A stretch of DNA of 64,000 bases from Noviluteimonas lactosilytica (GTDB lineage: Bacteria; Pseudomonadota; Gammaproteobacteria; Xanthomonadales; Xanthomonadaceae), in the NCBI RefSeq assembly GCF_020866925.1, contig NZ_JAJGAK010000003.1:238870-302869 (forward strand). The letters run 5' to 3'. The translations under genes and the position numbers were made by a program. Below the pieces are notes generated by a model. It made no database searches. It had not been told where the DNA came from and worked only from the letters and a program-made list of their open reading frames with translations. Positions 46,965 to 56,192 of this stretch are shown here, in pieces (positions within the stretch are counted from its first letter, which is position 1; each line of letters starts with the position of its first letter).

Positions 46965-47137
46965 CCGACCTCCGGGAAAAAGAACGAGCGACCGCCGGAA
47001 TCCCGTGGTCGAGGGCGCGGAGCATACGCGCTAACGTGTTAGCGAAATGAAGGACCGTCGGCGGTCGGCGACGAGCGGGAAACGTCGCCGCGCCGCGTTG
47101 CCAGCGGCCGCCCCCCGGCATAGACTGCCGCGCAAAC

Positions 47138-47211
47138 GCGGGTGTAGTTCAATGGTAGAACTGCAGCTTCCCAAGCTGCTAGCGTGGGTTCGATTCCCAT
47201 CACCCGCTCCA
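47138..47211 (+). tRNA. tRNA-Gly (anticodon CCC)
   Basis: The 74-nt sequence folds as a cloverleaf: acceptor GCGGGTG / CACCCGC, D-arm TAGTTCAATGGTAGAA, anticodon stem GCAGC / GCTGC around TTCCCAA (anticodon CCC) and T-arm GTGGG TTCGATT CCCAT. CCA is encoded. It reads GGG codons. No integrase or repeated 3' end was seen next to it. Confidence 0.97.
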
Positions 47212-47254
47212 CTTCCCACGCGACGGCGACTGGAATCCTTGCGCCCTCGCCGCC

Positions 47255-47304
47255 GGCCTGATCGCAGGCACGACGTGTGGGGTTCTGCTGCGGCCGATCA
47301 GGCC
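47255..47304. terminator. Inverted repeat between tRNA-Gly and pntB
   Basis: GGCCTGATCG (47255-47264) and CGATCAGGCC (47295-47304) pair perfectly across 30 bases just before the pntB stop. It could end both the tRNA transcript and pntB; no T-run is present. Confidence 0.4.
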
Positions 47305-47306
47305 GC

Positions 47307-48737
47307 TCAGTGCCCGCCGCCGTCCAGCGCCTTGAGTTCGCTCACCAACGCACTCGCCATCTCCGCACCATCGCCATACAACATGCGCGTATTGTCGGCA
47401 TAGAACAGCGCATTCTCGATCCCGGCGAAGCCCGTGCCCTTGCCGCGCTTGATGACGATCGTGTTGCGCGACTGGTTCACGTCGAGGATCGGCATGCCGT
47501 AGATCGGCGATGCGGGGTCGGTCTTCGCGACGGGATTGACGACGTCGTTCGCGCCGATCACGAGCGAGACGTCGGTGTTCGGGAACTCGGGGTTGATGTC
47601 GTCCATGTCGGCGATGAGGTCGTACGGCACGCCGGCTTCGGCGAGCAGCACGTTCATGTGGCCGGGCATGCGGCCGGCGACCGGGTGGATCGCGAACTTC
47701 ACCTTCACGCCGCGCGCGATCAGGCGCTGCGTGAGTTCCCAGATCTTGTGCTGCGCCTGCGCAACCGCCATGCCGTAGCCGGGCACGATCACGACGCGTT
47801 CGGCGTAGGCCATCATCGCCGCGACGTCGGCGGCTTCGATGGGCTTCTGCGAGCCGGCGATTTCCTGCGCCGTCGCACCGCCGCCGCCGAAGTTGGAGAA
47901 CAGCACGTTGGTGATCTTGCGGTTCATCGCCTTCGCCATCAGGCGCGTCAGCAGCATGCCCGCGGCGCCGACCATGGTGCCGGCGATGATCAGCGCCTGG
48001 TTGCCGAGCACGTAGCCTTCGAACGCGACGGCCAGGCCGGTGAACGCGTTGTACAGCGAGATCACGACCGGCATGTCGGCGCCGCCAATGGGCAGCGTCA
48101 TCAACACGCCGAGCAGCAATGCGGCGACGAAGAACGCGACGATGTACATCGTCACGACCCGCTCGTCGGAGAGGCCGTAAAACACCAGCCCGGTAACCAC
48201 CATCGCGCCGAGGACGATCGCCGCGAGGAACAAGAGTGCGTTGAAAGCCTGCTGACCGGGGAACGTGTAACGCTTGTCCATGCGTCCGTCGAGCTTCGCC
48301 CAGGCGATGATCGAACCCGTGAGCGATACCGCGCCGATCAACGCACCGACCACGGCGAGCACGACGTGTTGCAGTGTCGCGCCGCGAGCATCGGTATTGA
48401 GCCGCAACAACTCCACCGCACCGATTGCCGCCGCCGAGCCACCACCCATGCCGTTGAACAACGCGACCATCTGCGGCATGTCGGTGATCTTGACCTTCTT
48501 GCCCCACACCCACGCGAGCACGGTGCCGAGCACGAGCGCGATCACGATGAGCGCCATGTTGTGCAGGCCGGGCAGCACGAACGTCGCGACGGTGGCGATC
48601 ACCATGCCCACGCCCGCCCACTGGATGCCGCTGCGCGCGGTCACCGGCGAGGACATGCGTTGCAGGCCGAGGAGGAACAGCGTGGCGGCGACGAAGTAGC
48701 TGGTCGCCGCGACCAGCGTCTGCCAGTCGGCGCCCAT
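47307..48737 (-). CDS. pntB: NAD(P) transhydrogenase subunit beta
   Basis: The 476-residue membrane subunit contains about nine helices and the C-terminal NADP(H)-binding domain III (VIVPGYGMAVAQAQHKI, HPVAGRMPGHMNVLLAEA, GANDVVNPVA). With PntA it uses proton influx to reduce NADP+ with NADH. The ATG at 48737 overlaps the stop of the small subunit gene (TGATG). It is separated from the domain I gene by the opposing ECF cassette. Confidence 0.97.
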   Translation of the reverse strand: MGADWQTLVAATSYFVAATLFLLGLQRMSSPVTARSGIQWAGVGMVIATVATFVLPGLHNMALIVIALVLGTVLAWVWGKKVKITDMPQMVALFNGMGGGSAAAIGAVELLRLNTDARGATLQHVVLAVVGALIGAVSLTGSIIAWAKLDGRMDKRYTFPGQQAFNALLFLAAIVLGAMVVTGLVFYGLSDERVVTMYIVAFFVAALLLGVLMTLPIGGADMPVVISLYNAFTGLAVAFEGYVLGNQALIIAGTMVGAAGMLLTRLMAKAMNRKITNVLFSNFGGGGATAQEIAGSQKPIEAADVAAMMAYAERVVIVPGYGMAVAQAQHKIWELTQRLIARGVKVKFAIHPVAGRMPGHMNVLLAEAGVPYDLIADMDDINPEFPNTDVSLVIGANDVVNPVAKTDPASPIYGMPILDVNQSRNTIVIKRGKGTGFAGIENALFYADNTRMLYGDGAEMASALVSELKALDGGGH

Positions 48738-49039
48738 CACTTCTGCTTCTCCTGCTTGCCCTTGCTCGACTTGAACATGTCGAGCATGCGTTCGGTCACC
48801 ACGTAACCGCCGGCCGCGTTGCCCGCGCCGAGCACCACCGCGATGAAGCCGATCGTCTTCTCCAGGTTCGTCTCGGCGTGCCCGAGCACCACCATCGCGC
48901 CGATCAGCACGATGCCGTGGATGAAGTTGGAGCCCGACATCAGGGGCGTGTGGAGGATCACCGGGACCCGGGAAATGATCACGTGGCCCGCGATCGCGGC
49001 CAGCATGAAGATGTAGAGCACCACGAACCCGTCCGCCAT
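48737..49039 (-). CDS. pntAB: NAD(P) transhydrogenase subunit alpha part 2
   Basis: This 100-residue protein consists of three membrane helices (FVVLYIFMLAAIAGHVIISRV, HGIVLIGAMVVLGH, IGFIAVVLGAGNAAGGYVV) and is the membrane part of the split alpha subunit. It is translationally coupled to pntB. The domain I part lies 1.6 kb upstream on the same strand. Confidence 0.93.
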   Translation of the reverse strand: MADGFVVLYIFMLAAIAGHVIISRVPVILHTPLMSGSNFIHGIVLIGAMVVLGHAETNLEKTIGFIAVVLGAGNAAGGYVVTERMLDMFKSSKGKQEKQK

Positions 49040-49178
49040 GCGCCCAGTCCCCACCGTCGAGTCGGACCCATCATAACGATTGGTGAACCCGGCGCGGGGC
49101 CGGTCAACGCAGCGGCCGCCTCCGCGTTTGCGGGACCAGCAGGGATGATCCTGCCCGCCCCTCCACCGACCGGCCGCT

Positions 49179-49799
49179 ATGCTCCTGCGCGTGACCGAAG
49201 ACGAAGACCCGATGACCGCGCTGGGCGCGGCAGCTGCCACCGTGCGGGAAGCCACCGCGAACGAGGCCGAACTGCCGCGCACGCTGGACGCGTTCCTCGA
49301 CGGCATCGCCGCGCGCGCCTTCCGTTTCGCGGAGCTGGGGCTGCGGCACCGCGAGGACGCGCTCGACGTCGTCCAGGACGCGATGCTGAAGATGCTCGGC
49401 TACCGCGAGCGGCCGGCGGCGGAGTGGACGCCGTTGTTCTGGAGCATCCTGCGAAGCCGCATCGTCGATGCGCAGCGTCGTCGCACCTTCCGCCTGCGCT
49501 GGCTGCGCCCGCAGACGACGGGCGATGACGACCCGATCGACTGGAACGAGGCCGCGCCCGCGCTCCACCCCGAATCCGACCCCGCGCGCAGCCATGACAG
49601 TCGCGAGGCTTACACCCGCATCGCCGATGCCCTGCGCACCCTGCCCGCGCGACAACGCGAGGCATTCACGCTGCGCGTGATCGAAGAGCTCGACGTGGCG
49701 ACCACCGCGCGCGTGATGGGCTGCAGCGAGGGGTCGGTGAAGACGCATTTGTTCCGCGCCCGCGAAGCATTGCAGGCGCAACTGGAGGAGTTCCGATGA
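49179..49799 (+). CDS. ECF RNA polymerase sigma factor
   Basis: The sigma factor has region 2 (DALDVVQDAMLKMLGYRERP, WTPLFWSILRSRIVDAQRR) and region 4 (LPARQREAFTLRVIEELDV then GCSEGSVKTHLFRAREAL). The start is uncertain: ATG at 49179, GTG at 49191 or ATG at 49212; the conserved part begins after 49240. The stop overlaps the next gene (ATGA), forming a cassette on the strand opposite to the pnt genes that flank it. Confidence 0.9.
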   Translation: MLLRVTEDEDPMTALGAAAATVREATANEAELPRTLDAFLDGIAARAFRFAELGLRHREDALDVVQDAMLKMLGYRERPAAEWTPLFWSILRSRIVDAQRRRTFRLRWLRPQTTGDDDPIDWNEAAPALHPESDPARSHDSREAYTRIADALRTLPARQREAFTLRVIEELDVATTARVMGCSEGSVKTHLFRAREALQAQLEEFR

Positions 49800-50197
49800 A
49801 GACCGACGACCGTTTCGACAGCGCGATCCGTGCGCGGCATGCCGAATCGCTCGAACACCTGTCGCCGCGCGTGCGTGCGCAGTTGGCGCAACGCCGCCGC
49901 GCCGCGCTCGCCGGCCAGGCGCCGCGCGAAGCACGTTCGCCCTGGCGCTTCGCGTTCCCGCTCGCCGCAGCCGCAGCCGTCGGTGCGCTCGCGATCGGCA
50001 TGCAGCTGCGCGCACCCGATGCGCCGGCGCCTGCCGTCGCGACCACGCAACCGGCGCCCGCGCCGCGTGCGCTCGCGCCGCGCGCGACTGCGCTGCCCGA
50101 CACCGACGAAGCGACCGCCACCGCGTCGCTCGAGGAAAACCCCGATCTCTACGTGTGGCTGGCGTCCGACGACGCCGCCCTGATGGCCATGGAGTAA
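49796..50197 (+). CDS. Single-pass membrane protein, probable anti-sigma partner
   Basis: The 133-residue protein has a basic cytoplasmic N-terminus (RHAESLEHLSPRVRAQLAQR), one membrane helix (about 51-69) and a Pro/Ala-rich periplasmic tail ending in LYVWLASDDAAL. It resembles DUF3619 proteins found after ECF sigma genes. It overlaps the sigma gene by 4 bp, which suggests it controls the sigma factor. Confidence 0.78.
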   Translation: MKTDDRFDSAIRARHAESLEHLSPRVRAQLAQRRRAALAGQAPREARSPWRFAFPLAAAAAVGALAIGMQLRAPDAPAPAVATTQPAPAPRALAPRATALPDTDEATATASLEENPDLYVWLASDDAALMAME

Positions 50198-50202
50198 GTG
50201 CG

Positions 50203-50646
50203 ATGACCACCCGCCTTCGTTTCGCCATGCAATGCCTCGCGCTCGCGTGCGCGGCGTTGATCGCGATGTCCGCGTTCGCGCAGCAGAACGCCGCGCCGGC
50301 CGCGACTCCGTTGCCGGCGTGGGACCAACTCACGCCTGCGCAACGCGAGACGCTCATCGCCCCGGTGCGCGACCGCTGGAACGACGCGGACGCCGAGCAT
50401 CGCCAGCGCACCATGGATCATGCGCAGCGCTGGGCCACGATGTCGCCGGAAGAACGCCAGGCCGCGCGCAAGGGCATGCATCGCTGGTCGAACATGTCGC
50501 CCGAGCAGCGCGACCACGCGCGCGAACTCTACGACCGCATGCGTTCGATGCCGCCCGACCAGCGCCGCGCGCTGAAGGAAAAGTGGCGCGCGATGACGCC
50601 GGAACAGAAGAAGGCGTGGCTGGAGGCGAATCCGCCGAAGCCGTGA
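50203..50646 (+). CDS. Exported DUF3106 protein
   Basis: The 147-residue product has a signal peptide (ending MSAFAQ) and repeated helical units of the form WxxLTPAQRETLxPV, WATMSPEERQAARKGMHRW, MSPEQRDHARELYDRM, MTPEQKKAW, typical of DUF3106. Such periplasmic helical repeats resemble CpxP/Spy-like spacing. It is the third gene of the ECF cassette, starting 5 bp after the preceding stop. Whether it is sensor or target is unknown. Confidence 0.85.
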   Translation: MTTRLRFAMQCLALACAALIAMSAFAQQNAAPAATPLPAWDQLTPAQRETLIAPVRDRWNDADAEHRQRTMDHAQRWATMSPEERQAARKGMHRWSNMSPEQRDHARELYDRMRSMPPDQRRALKEKWRAMTPEQKKAWLEANPPKP

Positions 50647-50674
50647 TGCCCGCGCGCGCGGGCACCCCGAAGGG

Positions 50675-51766
50675 TTACGCGCGCTCCGGCCAGACCGTCT
50701 TCGCCAACAGTTCGTCGCCCCAGTCGAGCGCGATCGCGCCGTCCTTCAACAACAGCGCGACGAAGTTGTAGACATTGCGCGCGTACATCTCGCTCGCGTG
50801 CAACGCGCCCATGCTGGCGAGGTTGAGCGGGCCGGCGACGACGACGCCGTTGGCCTCGATCGTTTCACCCGGGCGCGTGAGTTCGCAGTTGCCGCCGGTT
50901 TCCGCGGCGAGATCGACGATCACGCTGCCCGGTCGCATGCCAGCGACCATCGCGGCGGTCACGATCTTCGGCGCAGGGCGGCCCGGCACCGCGGCGGTGC
51001 ACACGACGACGTCGATGTTCTTCAGGTGTTCGCCGAGGCGCCGTTGCTGCTCCGCGCGTTCGGCGTCGGTGAGCTGGCGCGCGTAGCCGCCTTCGCCCGC
51101 CGCGCTCACGCCGAGGTCGAGGAACTTGCCGCCGAGCGATTCGATCTGTTCGCGCGTTTCCGGGCGCACGTCGAAGCCTTCAACCTGCGCGCCGAGACGC
51201 TTCGCGGTCGCGACTGCCTGCAAGCCCGCGACGCCCGCGCCGACGATCAACACGCGCGAAGGCCGGATCGTGCCGGCGGCGGTGGTGAGCATCGGGAAGA
51301 ACCGCGGCGCGAGTTGCGCGGCGATCAGCACCGCCTTGTAACCGGCCATGCCCGCCTGCGAACTGAGCACGTCCATCGCTTGCGCGCGCGTCGTGCGCGG
51401 CAGGCGTTCGAGCGGGAAGGCCAGGATTTCGCGCGCGCGGATTTCGTTGGCGCGCGAAGCATCGGCTTGCGGTTGCAGCAAGCCGACGAGCACCGCGCCC
51501 TGCTTGAACTGCGCCAGCCGCACCGCATCGGGCGGTTGCACGCACAACACGACGTCGGCGCCATTGAGCGCAAGGTGGCCGTCGTCGACGACCTGCGCGC
51601 CTGCATCGGCGTAATCGTTGTCGGGGAATCCGGCGAACGCGCCGGCGCCACGTTCGATGCGCACGGCCGCGCCGGCCTTGACGAGCTTCTTGCAGGTTTC
51701 GGGCGTCAACGCGACGCGTCGTTCGCCGGGCGCGGATTCCCGCGCGACTCCCACTTCGACCGCCAT
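50675..51766 (-). CDS. pntA: NAD(P) transhydrogenase subunit alpha part 1
   Basis: The 363-residue protein is the NAD(H)-binding domain I (VGVARESAPGERRVALTPET at the start, the Rossmann loop VLIVGAGVAGLQAVATAKRL near 172-191, ASMGALHASEMYARN near the end). It lacks membrane helices, so it needs the small PntAB-like subunit encoded 1.6 kb downstream on the same strand. The ECF cassette lies between them on the other strand. Confidence 0.96.
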   Translation of the reverse strand: MAVEVGVARESAPGERRVALTPETCKKLVKAGAAVRIERGAGAFAGFPDNDYADAGAQVVDDGHLALNGADVVLCVQPPDAVRLAQFKQGAVLVGLLQPQADASRANEIRAREILAFPLERLPRTTRAQAMDVLSSQAGMAGYKAVLIAAQLAPRFFPMLTTAAGTIRPSRVLIVGAGVAGLQAVATAKRLGAQVEGFDVRPETREQIESLGGKFLDLGVSAAGEGGYARQLTDAERAEQQRRLGEHLKNIDVVVCTAAVPGRPAPKIVTAAMVAGMRPGSVIVDLAAETGGNCELTRPGETIEANGVVVAGPLNLASMGALHASEMYARNVYNFVALLLKDGAIALDWGDELLAKTVWPERA

Positions 51767-51840
51767 CCGTCGCCTCGCAAGTCAGGTGCGCCGTCGCATC
51801 CTAGCGCGACGCACCTGCGTTGCGGCGATCGCGTCGGCGA

Positions 51841-54003
51841 TCAGTTCTGGCCGACCGCCCTTTGCAGGCGCGAACGCAGCTGGCGCATGGCCTCGTCGAA
51901 CGGGGCCTGTTCGGTGCCGGCGACCAGGCGGCCTTCGGCGACCAGCGCGGCCAGTTGCTCGGCGGAAGCGACGAGCACGCGCGCACCGCGGCGATTGACG
52001 AGCAGGAAGCGGCCGCTCAGCGGGCTGATCCACGCGACCTTCGCGGCGACGTGTTCGCCCTGCGCATCGAGCAGGCGCAGCCATTCGCCCGGCGCGAGCT
52101 TGCGCATGCGCTCGGCGACTTCGGGCTCGAAGTCCAGGCCGGCGTGACCGCCGACCACGCGCAACTGGCCCGGGTCCGAATCGTCGTCGGCGACGACCGG
52201 CGGCGGCAGCTTGCGCAGCGAACGGGGGAGGTCGGGCTGCGCGAGCGCACGCACGAGGCCGGCGAGCCAATCGCTGGCGCCGTGTTCGTCCTGGCCGCAC
52301 GCGACCAGGCATTCGCTGATCGCCGGCTGCAGCGCGATCAGGCGATCGGCCACCATCGCACCGCGCGCCTGCGCGGAGAGGCCGTCGACCGCGATCAACG
52401 CATCGGCGAGCGCGAGCACGTCGTTGTGCTTCGCCGAATCCAGGCCGTCGCGCAGCAGCGTCTGCACCAGGTGGTGCTGCCAGTGTTCGACGAGGAAATC
52501 GGCGACGGCTTCGGTCAGCGGCGTGCGCGACAGGCGCTGGCCGAGCGCGGCCGCGGCCTGCAGGCGCGCCTGCAACAGGCGTTCCTTGCCATGCACCGCT
52601 TCGGACGCGCGGTTCTCGAGGACCGCGACGCGCTTGCGCTGCTGTTCGAGCAGCGATTCGAGTTCGGCGGTGGCGAGCGCGAAGATCTCGAGGTCTTCGT
52701 TGTAGTCGGCGACGATGCGCTGGGCGATGCCGGCCGCGCGTTCGAGCAGTTCGCGATCCTGCGGCGTGGCGCCGTCGTTGCCTTCGCACGCCTCGGTGAT
52801 CACGTCGAACAGGCGGCGCGCGGGATGATCGCGACGCAGGAACAACGACTCGTCGCTCAGCGCCACCTTGACGTAAGGCAGCACGAGGCGCGCATACACG
52901 CGGCGCGCGCGATCGAGCATCGCGTGGGTCTGGAACAGCGATTCGAACAGCAGGCCGACGAGATCGATCGCATCGTTCTCGCTGCCGCCGATCTCCGTCT
53001 GGTCCGGATCCAGGCCGAGGCGACGCGCGCCTTCGGTCAGTTGTTCGCGGATCGCATCGGCCAGCGAGCCGGCGCCGGCAAGCGCGCGGGCATACGGCTC
53101 GGGGCCGTCGCGTTGCAGGAGCGAGGTGACGCTGATGACTTCCGCCGCGCGCAGCGCGCGACGCGGCGCGGTGTGCGGACCCGGCGCGCGATCGGCGGGC
53201 ACGGGGCGCGCGGGGATCGTGCCTTCGCGCCAGTCGTGCAGCATCTTGCGGAGTTCGCCGAAGCGCTCCATCGCGTCGATGTCCGCCGAGATCGCGTCCT
53301 GCACGGGCGGCGCAGGCTGGGTGGCGTCGAGCGGCTTGTGCGGAACGCCCGCGCCGGGCTTCAGGCCGTAACCGGCCGCGGCGAGCAGCGTGTTGATGCG
53401 ACCGTACAGATCGCCGAGCACGCGCGAGAGCTCGTGTTCGTACTGGCGGAACAGCAGCGGGCGCAGCGTCTCCGGCAGTTCGGCGTCGTGGTAGGTGGCG
53501 AGGAAGGCGCCGGCCAGGCGCGTGGCGCCGATCGGATTCGACGCGGTGGGCGCGCCGAGTTCGGTCGAGAGCGCTTCGAGGCGGCCGTCGAGCATTTCGA
53601 GCTGGCGCGCATAGCGCTGGCCGATCGACTCGGCGAGCTTCTGGCCCGCGTAGTGGAAATCGAGCTGGCGTTCTTCGACCAGGCCCAGCGGCAGGTGGCC
53701 GCCCGGCGCCTTGCGGTGCGGCAGCGCGCGGAAATCCTCGAAGCCCTGCGCGACGAGCTGGCGGAAGCGCATCACGTATCCGGCGTTGCGCTGCCGGAGG
53801 TTGAGCAACGCGACGTGGTCGCCGCGGCGAATCTGGATCAGGCCCGCGCGACGCGCGGCTTCATCCAGGGCCTCTCCGACCGGCGCGTACAATGCGCTGG
53901 GGACGCCGCCGAGCTGCTCGACGGACAGTCGCTTCATTTCTTCGAGCACGCCAGCCGGGTTGGCCCGTTCCGTGGTGCCCAGTCCCAAAGGATGTCCCGA
54001 CAT
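51841..54003 (-). CDS. DUF1631 family protein
   Basis: The 720-residue cytoplasmic protein matches the architecture of DUF1631 proteins: a long helical N-terminal half, a helical core (LVGLLFESLFQTHAMLDRAR, PYVKVALSDESLFLRRDHPARRLFD) and a C-terminal beta domain (about 620-690, LAPGEWLRLLDAQGEHVAAKV, SGRFLLVNRRGARV) that resembles a PilZ-like fold. A link to cyclic di-GMP is possible but no RxxxR motif is evident. The function is unknown. It is divergent from the nitroreductase gene. Confidence 0.85.
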   Translation of the reverse strand: MSGHPLGLGTTERANPAGVLEEMKRLSVEQLGGVPSALYAPVGEALDEAARRAGLIQIRRGDHVALLNLRQRNAGYVMRFRQLVAQGFEDFRALPHRKAPGGHLPLGLVEERQLDFHYAGQKLAESIGQRYARQLEMLDGRLEALSTELGAPTASNPIGATRLAGAFLATYHDAELPETLRPLLFRQYEHELSRVLGDLYGRINTLLAAAGYGLKPGAGVPHKPLDATQPAPPVQDAISADIDAMERFGELRKMLHDWREGTIPARPVPADRAPGPHTAPRRALRAAEVISVTSLLQRDGPEPYARALAGAGSLADAIREQLTEGARRLGLDPDQTEIGGSENDAIDLVGLLFESLFQTHAMLDRARRVYARLVLPYVKVALSDESLFLRRDHPARRLFDVITEACEGNDGATPQDRELLERAAGIAQRIVADYNEDLEIFALATAELESLLEQQRKRVAVLENRASEAVHGKERLLQARLQAAAALGQRLSRTPLTEAVADFLVEHWQHHLVQTLLRDGLDSAKHNDVLALADALIAVDGLSAQARGAMVADRLIALQPAISECLVACGQDEHGASDWLAGLVRALAQPDLPRSLRKLPPPVVADDDSDPGQLRVVGGHAGLDFEPEVAERMRKLAPGEWLRLLDAQGEHVAAKVAWISPLSGRFLLVNRRGARVLVASAEQLAALVAEGRLVAGTEQAPFDEAMRQLRSRLQRAVGQN

Positions 54004-54104
54004 TTCGACTCCCCGATCGACGCCATGTGACCAAATGCGACACTCAGGGGCAGAGTAGTGCCGTGCTGTGTCAATTCATCTTCGAATTTCCGGTTCTGTG
54101 ACCC

Positions 54105-54698
54105 ATGCCTCCTTCGCCCCCCATGCCAGCCGACGAACTGCAGTTCCTGAACGCGCGACGGTCGGTGCCGGCCAAGCAATTGGGGGCGCCGGGCCCCGAT
54201 GAAGCCACCCTGATGCGCATGCTCGAGGCCGCGGTCCGCGTGCCCGACCATGGCAAGCGGGTGCCCTTCCGGTTCCTGCGCATCCAGGGCGACGCGCGCC
54301 TCGCACTCGGCGAAAGGCTTGCCGCGCGCTCGGTCGAGCGCGACCCGAATGCCGGCGACGCGGCGATCGAAAAGGACCGCAACCGCTTCGCGCATGCGCC
54401 GCTGGTCATCGCGGTGATCGCATCGCTGGGCCCCGACGAGAAGATCCCGGCGTCCGAACGCTTCAGTTGCTCCGCGCTCGTCTGCTTCGCACTGTTGCAA
54501 GCGGCGCAGGCCTGCGGGTTCGGCGCGCAGTGGCTGACCGGTTGGCCGGCCTACGACGAAGAGGTCCACCGCCTGCTCGGCATCGGGATGGGCGAAGCCA
54601 TCACTGGCTTCATCCACATCGGCACGCCCAAACTCGAGGCACCCGAGCGCGACCGTCCCGACCCGCGCACCCTGCTCACCGAGTGGAGCCCCGCATGA
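54105..54698 (+). CDS. Nitroreductase family protein, YdjA-like
   Basis: This 197-residue flavoprotein has the nitroreductase fold start (FLNARRSVPAKQLGAPGPDE) and RVPDHGKRVPFRFLRI for FMN phosphate binding, with ALLQAAQACGFGAQWLTGWP as the conserved C-terminal part. It is the compact YdjA type that works as a dimer with NAD(P)H. The physiological substrate is unknown. An ATG at 54123 is an alternative start. Its stop overlaps the exonuclease start (ATGA). Confidence 0.9.
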   Translation: MPPSPPMPADELQFLNARRSVPAKQLGAPGPDEATLMRMLEAAVRVPDHGKRVPFRFLRIQGDARLALGERLAARSVERDPNAGDAAIEKDRNRFAHAPLVIAVIASLGPDEKIPASERFSCSALVCFALLQAAQACGFGAQWLTGWPAYDEEVHRLLGIGMGEAITGFIHIGTPKLEAPERDRPDPRTLLTEWSPA

Positions 54699-55621
54699 AC
54701 GCACCGGCCGCGACGCAGCCGCCTCTCTATTTAGTCGACGCGAGCATGTACGTGTTCCGCGCGTGGCATTCGATGCCGAACGAATTCCACGACGCCGACG
54801 GCTGGCCGACCAACGCGGTGCACGGCTTCGCGCGCTTCCTGCTCGAGTTGCTCGAGCGCGAACGCCCGCGCCACATCGCGATCGCCTTCGACGAAGCGCT
54901 CGACTCGTGTTTCCGCAACGTGCTCTACCCCGCCTACAAGGCGAACCGCGAGTCGGCGCCGGAAGAACTCAAGAACCAGTTCCGCCATTGCAAGGCATTG
55001 TGCGAAGCGCTCGGCCTGGCCGTGCTCGCGCACCACGATTACGAAGCCGACGACCTGATCGGCAGTGCGCTGCATCACGGGCGTGCGGCCAACCATCGCG
55101 GCGTGATCGTCTCCGCCGACAAGGATCTCTCGCAGCTCCTCGCCGGCATGGACGAACAGTGGGACTACGCGCGCAACCAGCGCTGGACCATGGCCGGAGT
55201 GAAGGCACGCCACGGCGTGGAAGCGCACCAGATCGCCGACTACCTCGCGCTCACCGGCGATGCGGTCGACAACATTCCCGGCGTGCCGGGCGTGGGACCG
55301 AAGACGGCGGCCGCATTGCTCGCGCATTTCGGCACGCTCGATGCGCTGCTCGCGCGCGTCGACGAAGTCGCGTTCCTGCGCGTGCGCGGCGCGGCGCAGA
55401 CCGCAGCGAAAATCAAGCAGCACCGCGAACAGGCGCTGTTGTGGCGCCAGCTCACGACGATCGCGCTCGATGCGCCGCTGTCGATGCGCGAGTTCCATCG
55501 TGGCCACGCGGATGCGACCGCGCTCGTCGGTCTCTGCGATCACCTGCGCTTCGGCCCCCTCACGCGCCGTCGCCTGCAGGAAACGAGCGGCGTGCAGACG
55601 GCGGTCACGTCGGCGGGCTAG
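54695..55621 (+). CDS. 5'-3' exonuclease / flap endonuclease-like (ExoIX type)
   Basis: The 308-residue protein resembles the 5'-nuclease domain of DNA polymerase I as a stand-alone protein. Acidic metal ligands occur in YLVDASMYVFRAW, IAFDEALDSCFRN, DYEADDLIG and SADKDLSQLL, and the helix-3-turn-helix DNA-binding motif is GDAVDNIPGVPGVGPKTAAA. It should remove flaps or primers. It is translationally coupled to the nitroreductase gene and followed by a Nudix gene. Confidence 0.92.
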   Translation: MNAPAATQPPLYLVDASMYVFRAWHSMPNEFHDADGWPTNAVHGFARFLLELLERERPRHIAIAFDEALDSCFRNVLYPAYKANRESAPEELKNQFRHCKALCEALGLAVLAHHDYEADDLIGSALHHGRAANHRGVIVSADKDLSQLLAGMDEQWDYARNQRWTMAGVKARHGVEAHQIADYLALTGDAVDNIPGVPGVGPKTAAALLAHFGTLDALLARVDEVAFLRVRGAAQTAAKIKQHREQALLWRQLTTIALDAPLSMREFHRGHADATALVGLCDHLRFGPLTRRRLQETSGVQTAVTSAG

Positions 55622-55631
55622 CATCGCCCGC

Positions 55632-56168
55632 ATGGAAGAAACCCTCTACGAAGGCAAATGGCTGCGCCTCGTGCGCCGCGGCCACTGGGAATCGTGCGAA
55701 CGCACGCACGGCAAGGGCATGGCGGTCATCATCGTCGCGGCGACGCCGGACGACGAGGTGTTGTTCGTCGAGCAATACCGCATCCCGTTGGGGTCGAAGA
55801 CGATCGAGATGCCGGCGGGACTGGTCGGCGATCAGTCCGGCGAAGACACGCTCGAAGACGCGGCGACGCGTGAGCTCGAAGAAGAAACCGGTTGGCGTCC
55901 TTCGCGCGTCGAAGTGTTGCTGGTCGGCCCGACGTCGGCCGGCATGAGCAACGAACGCATCGCGTTCGTGCGCGCGGAAGGCCTGGTGCGCACGGGCGAA
56001 GGCGGCGGCGTCGATGGCGAAGACATCACCGTGCACGCGGTACCGCGCGCGAAGGCCGCGGCGTGGTTGATCGAGAAGCAGCGCGAAGGCTACGAGCTCG
56101 ATCTCAAGTTGTGGGCGGGCCTATGGATGCTCGAGCGCAATCCCGACGGGTCGTCGCGAAGCAGCTGA
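55632..56168 (+). CDS. Nudix hydrolase, ADP-ribose pyrophosphatase-like
   Basis: This 178-residue hydrolase cleaves nucleoside diphosphate derivatives. The Nudix box is visible as GDQSGEDTLEDAATRELEEE then TGW, with Asp at the position usually held by the first Glu while the catalytic RELEEE is intact. VEQYRIPLGSKTIEMPAGLV upstream is typical of NudE/ADP-ribose pyrophosphatase relatives. It starts 10 bp after the exonuclease gene. Confidence 0.9.
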   Translation: MEETLYEGKWLRLVRRGHWESCERTHGKGMAVIIVAATPDDEVLFVEQYRIPLGSKTIEMPAGLVGDQSGEDTLEDAATRELEEETGWRPSRVEVLLVGPTSAGMSNERIAFVRAEGLVRTGEGGGVDGEDITVHAVPRAKAAAWLIEKQREGYELDLKLWAGLWMLERNPDGSSRSS

Positions 56169-56192
56169 CGCCCGGGGGCGATGCCGCACGCC

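Noticed and set aside
47138..47300. tRNA-Gly as an integration site
   Set aside because: No integrase gene and no repeated copy of the tRNA 3' end is present on either side.
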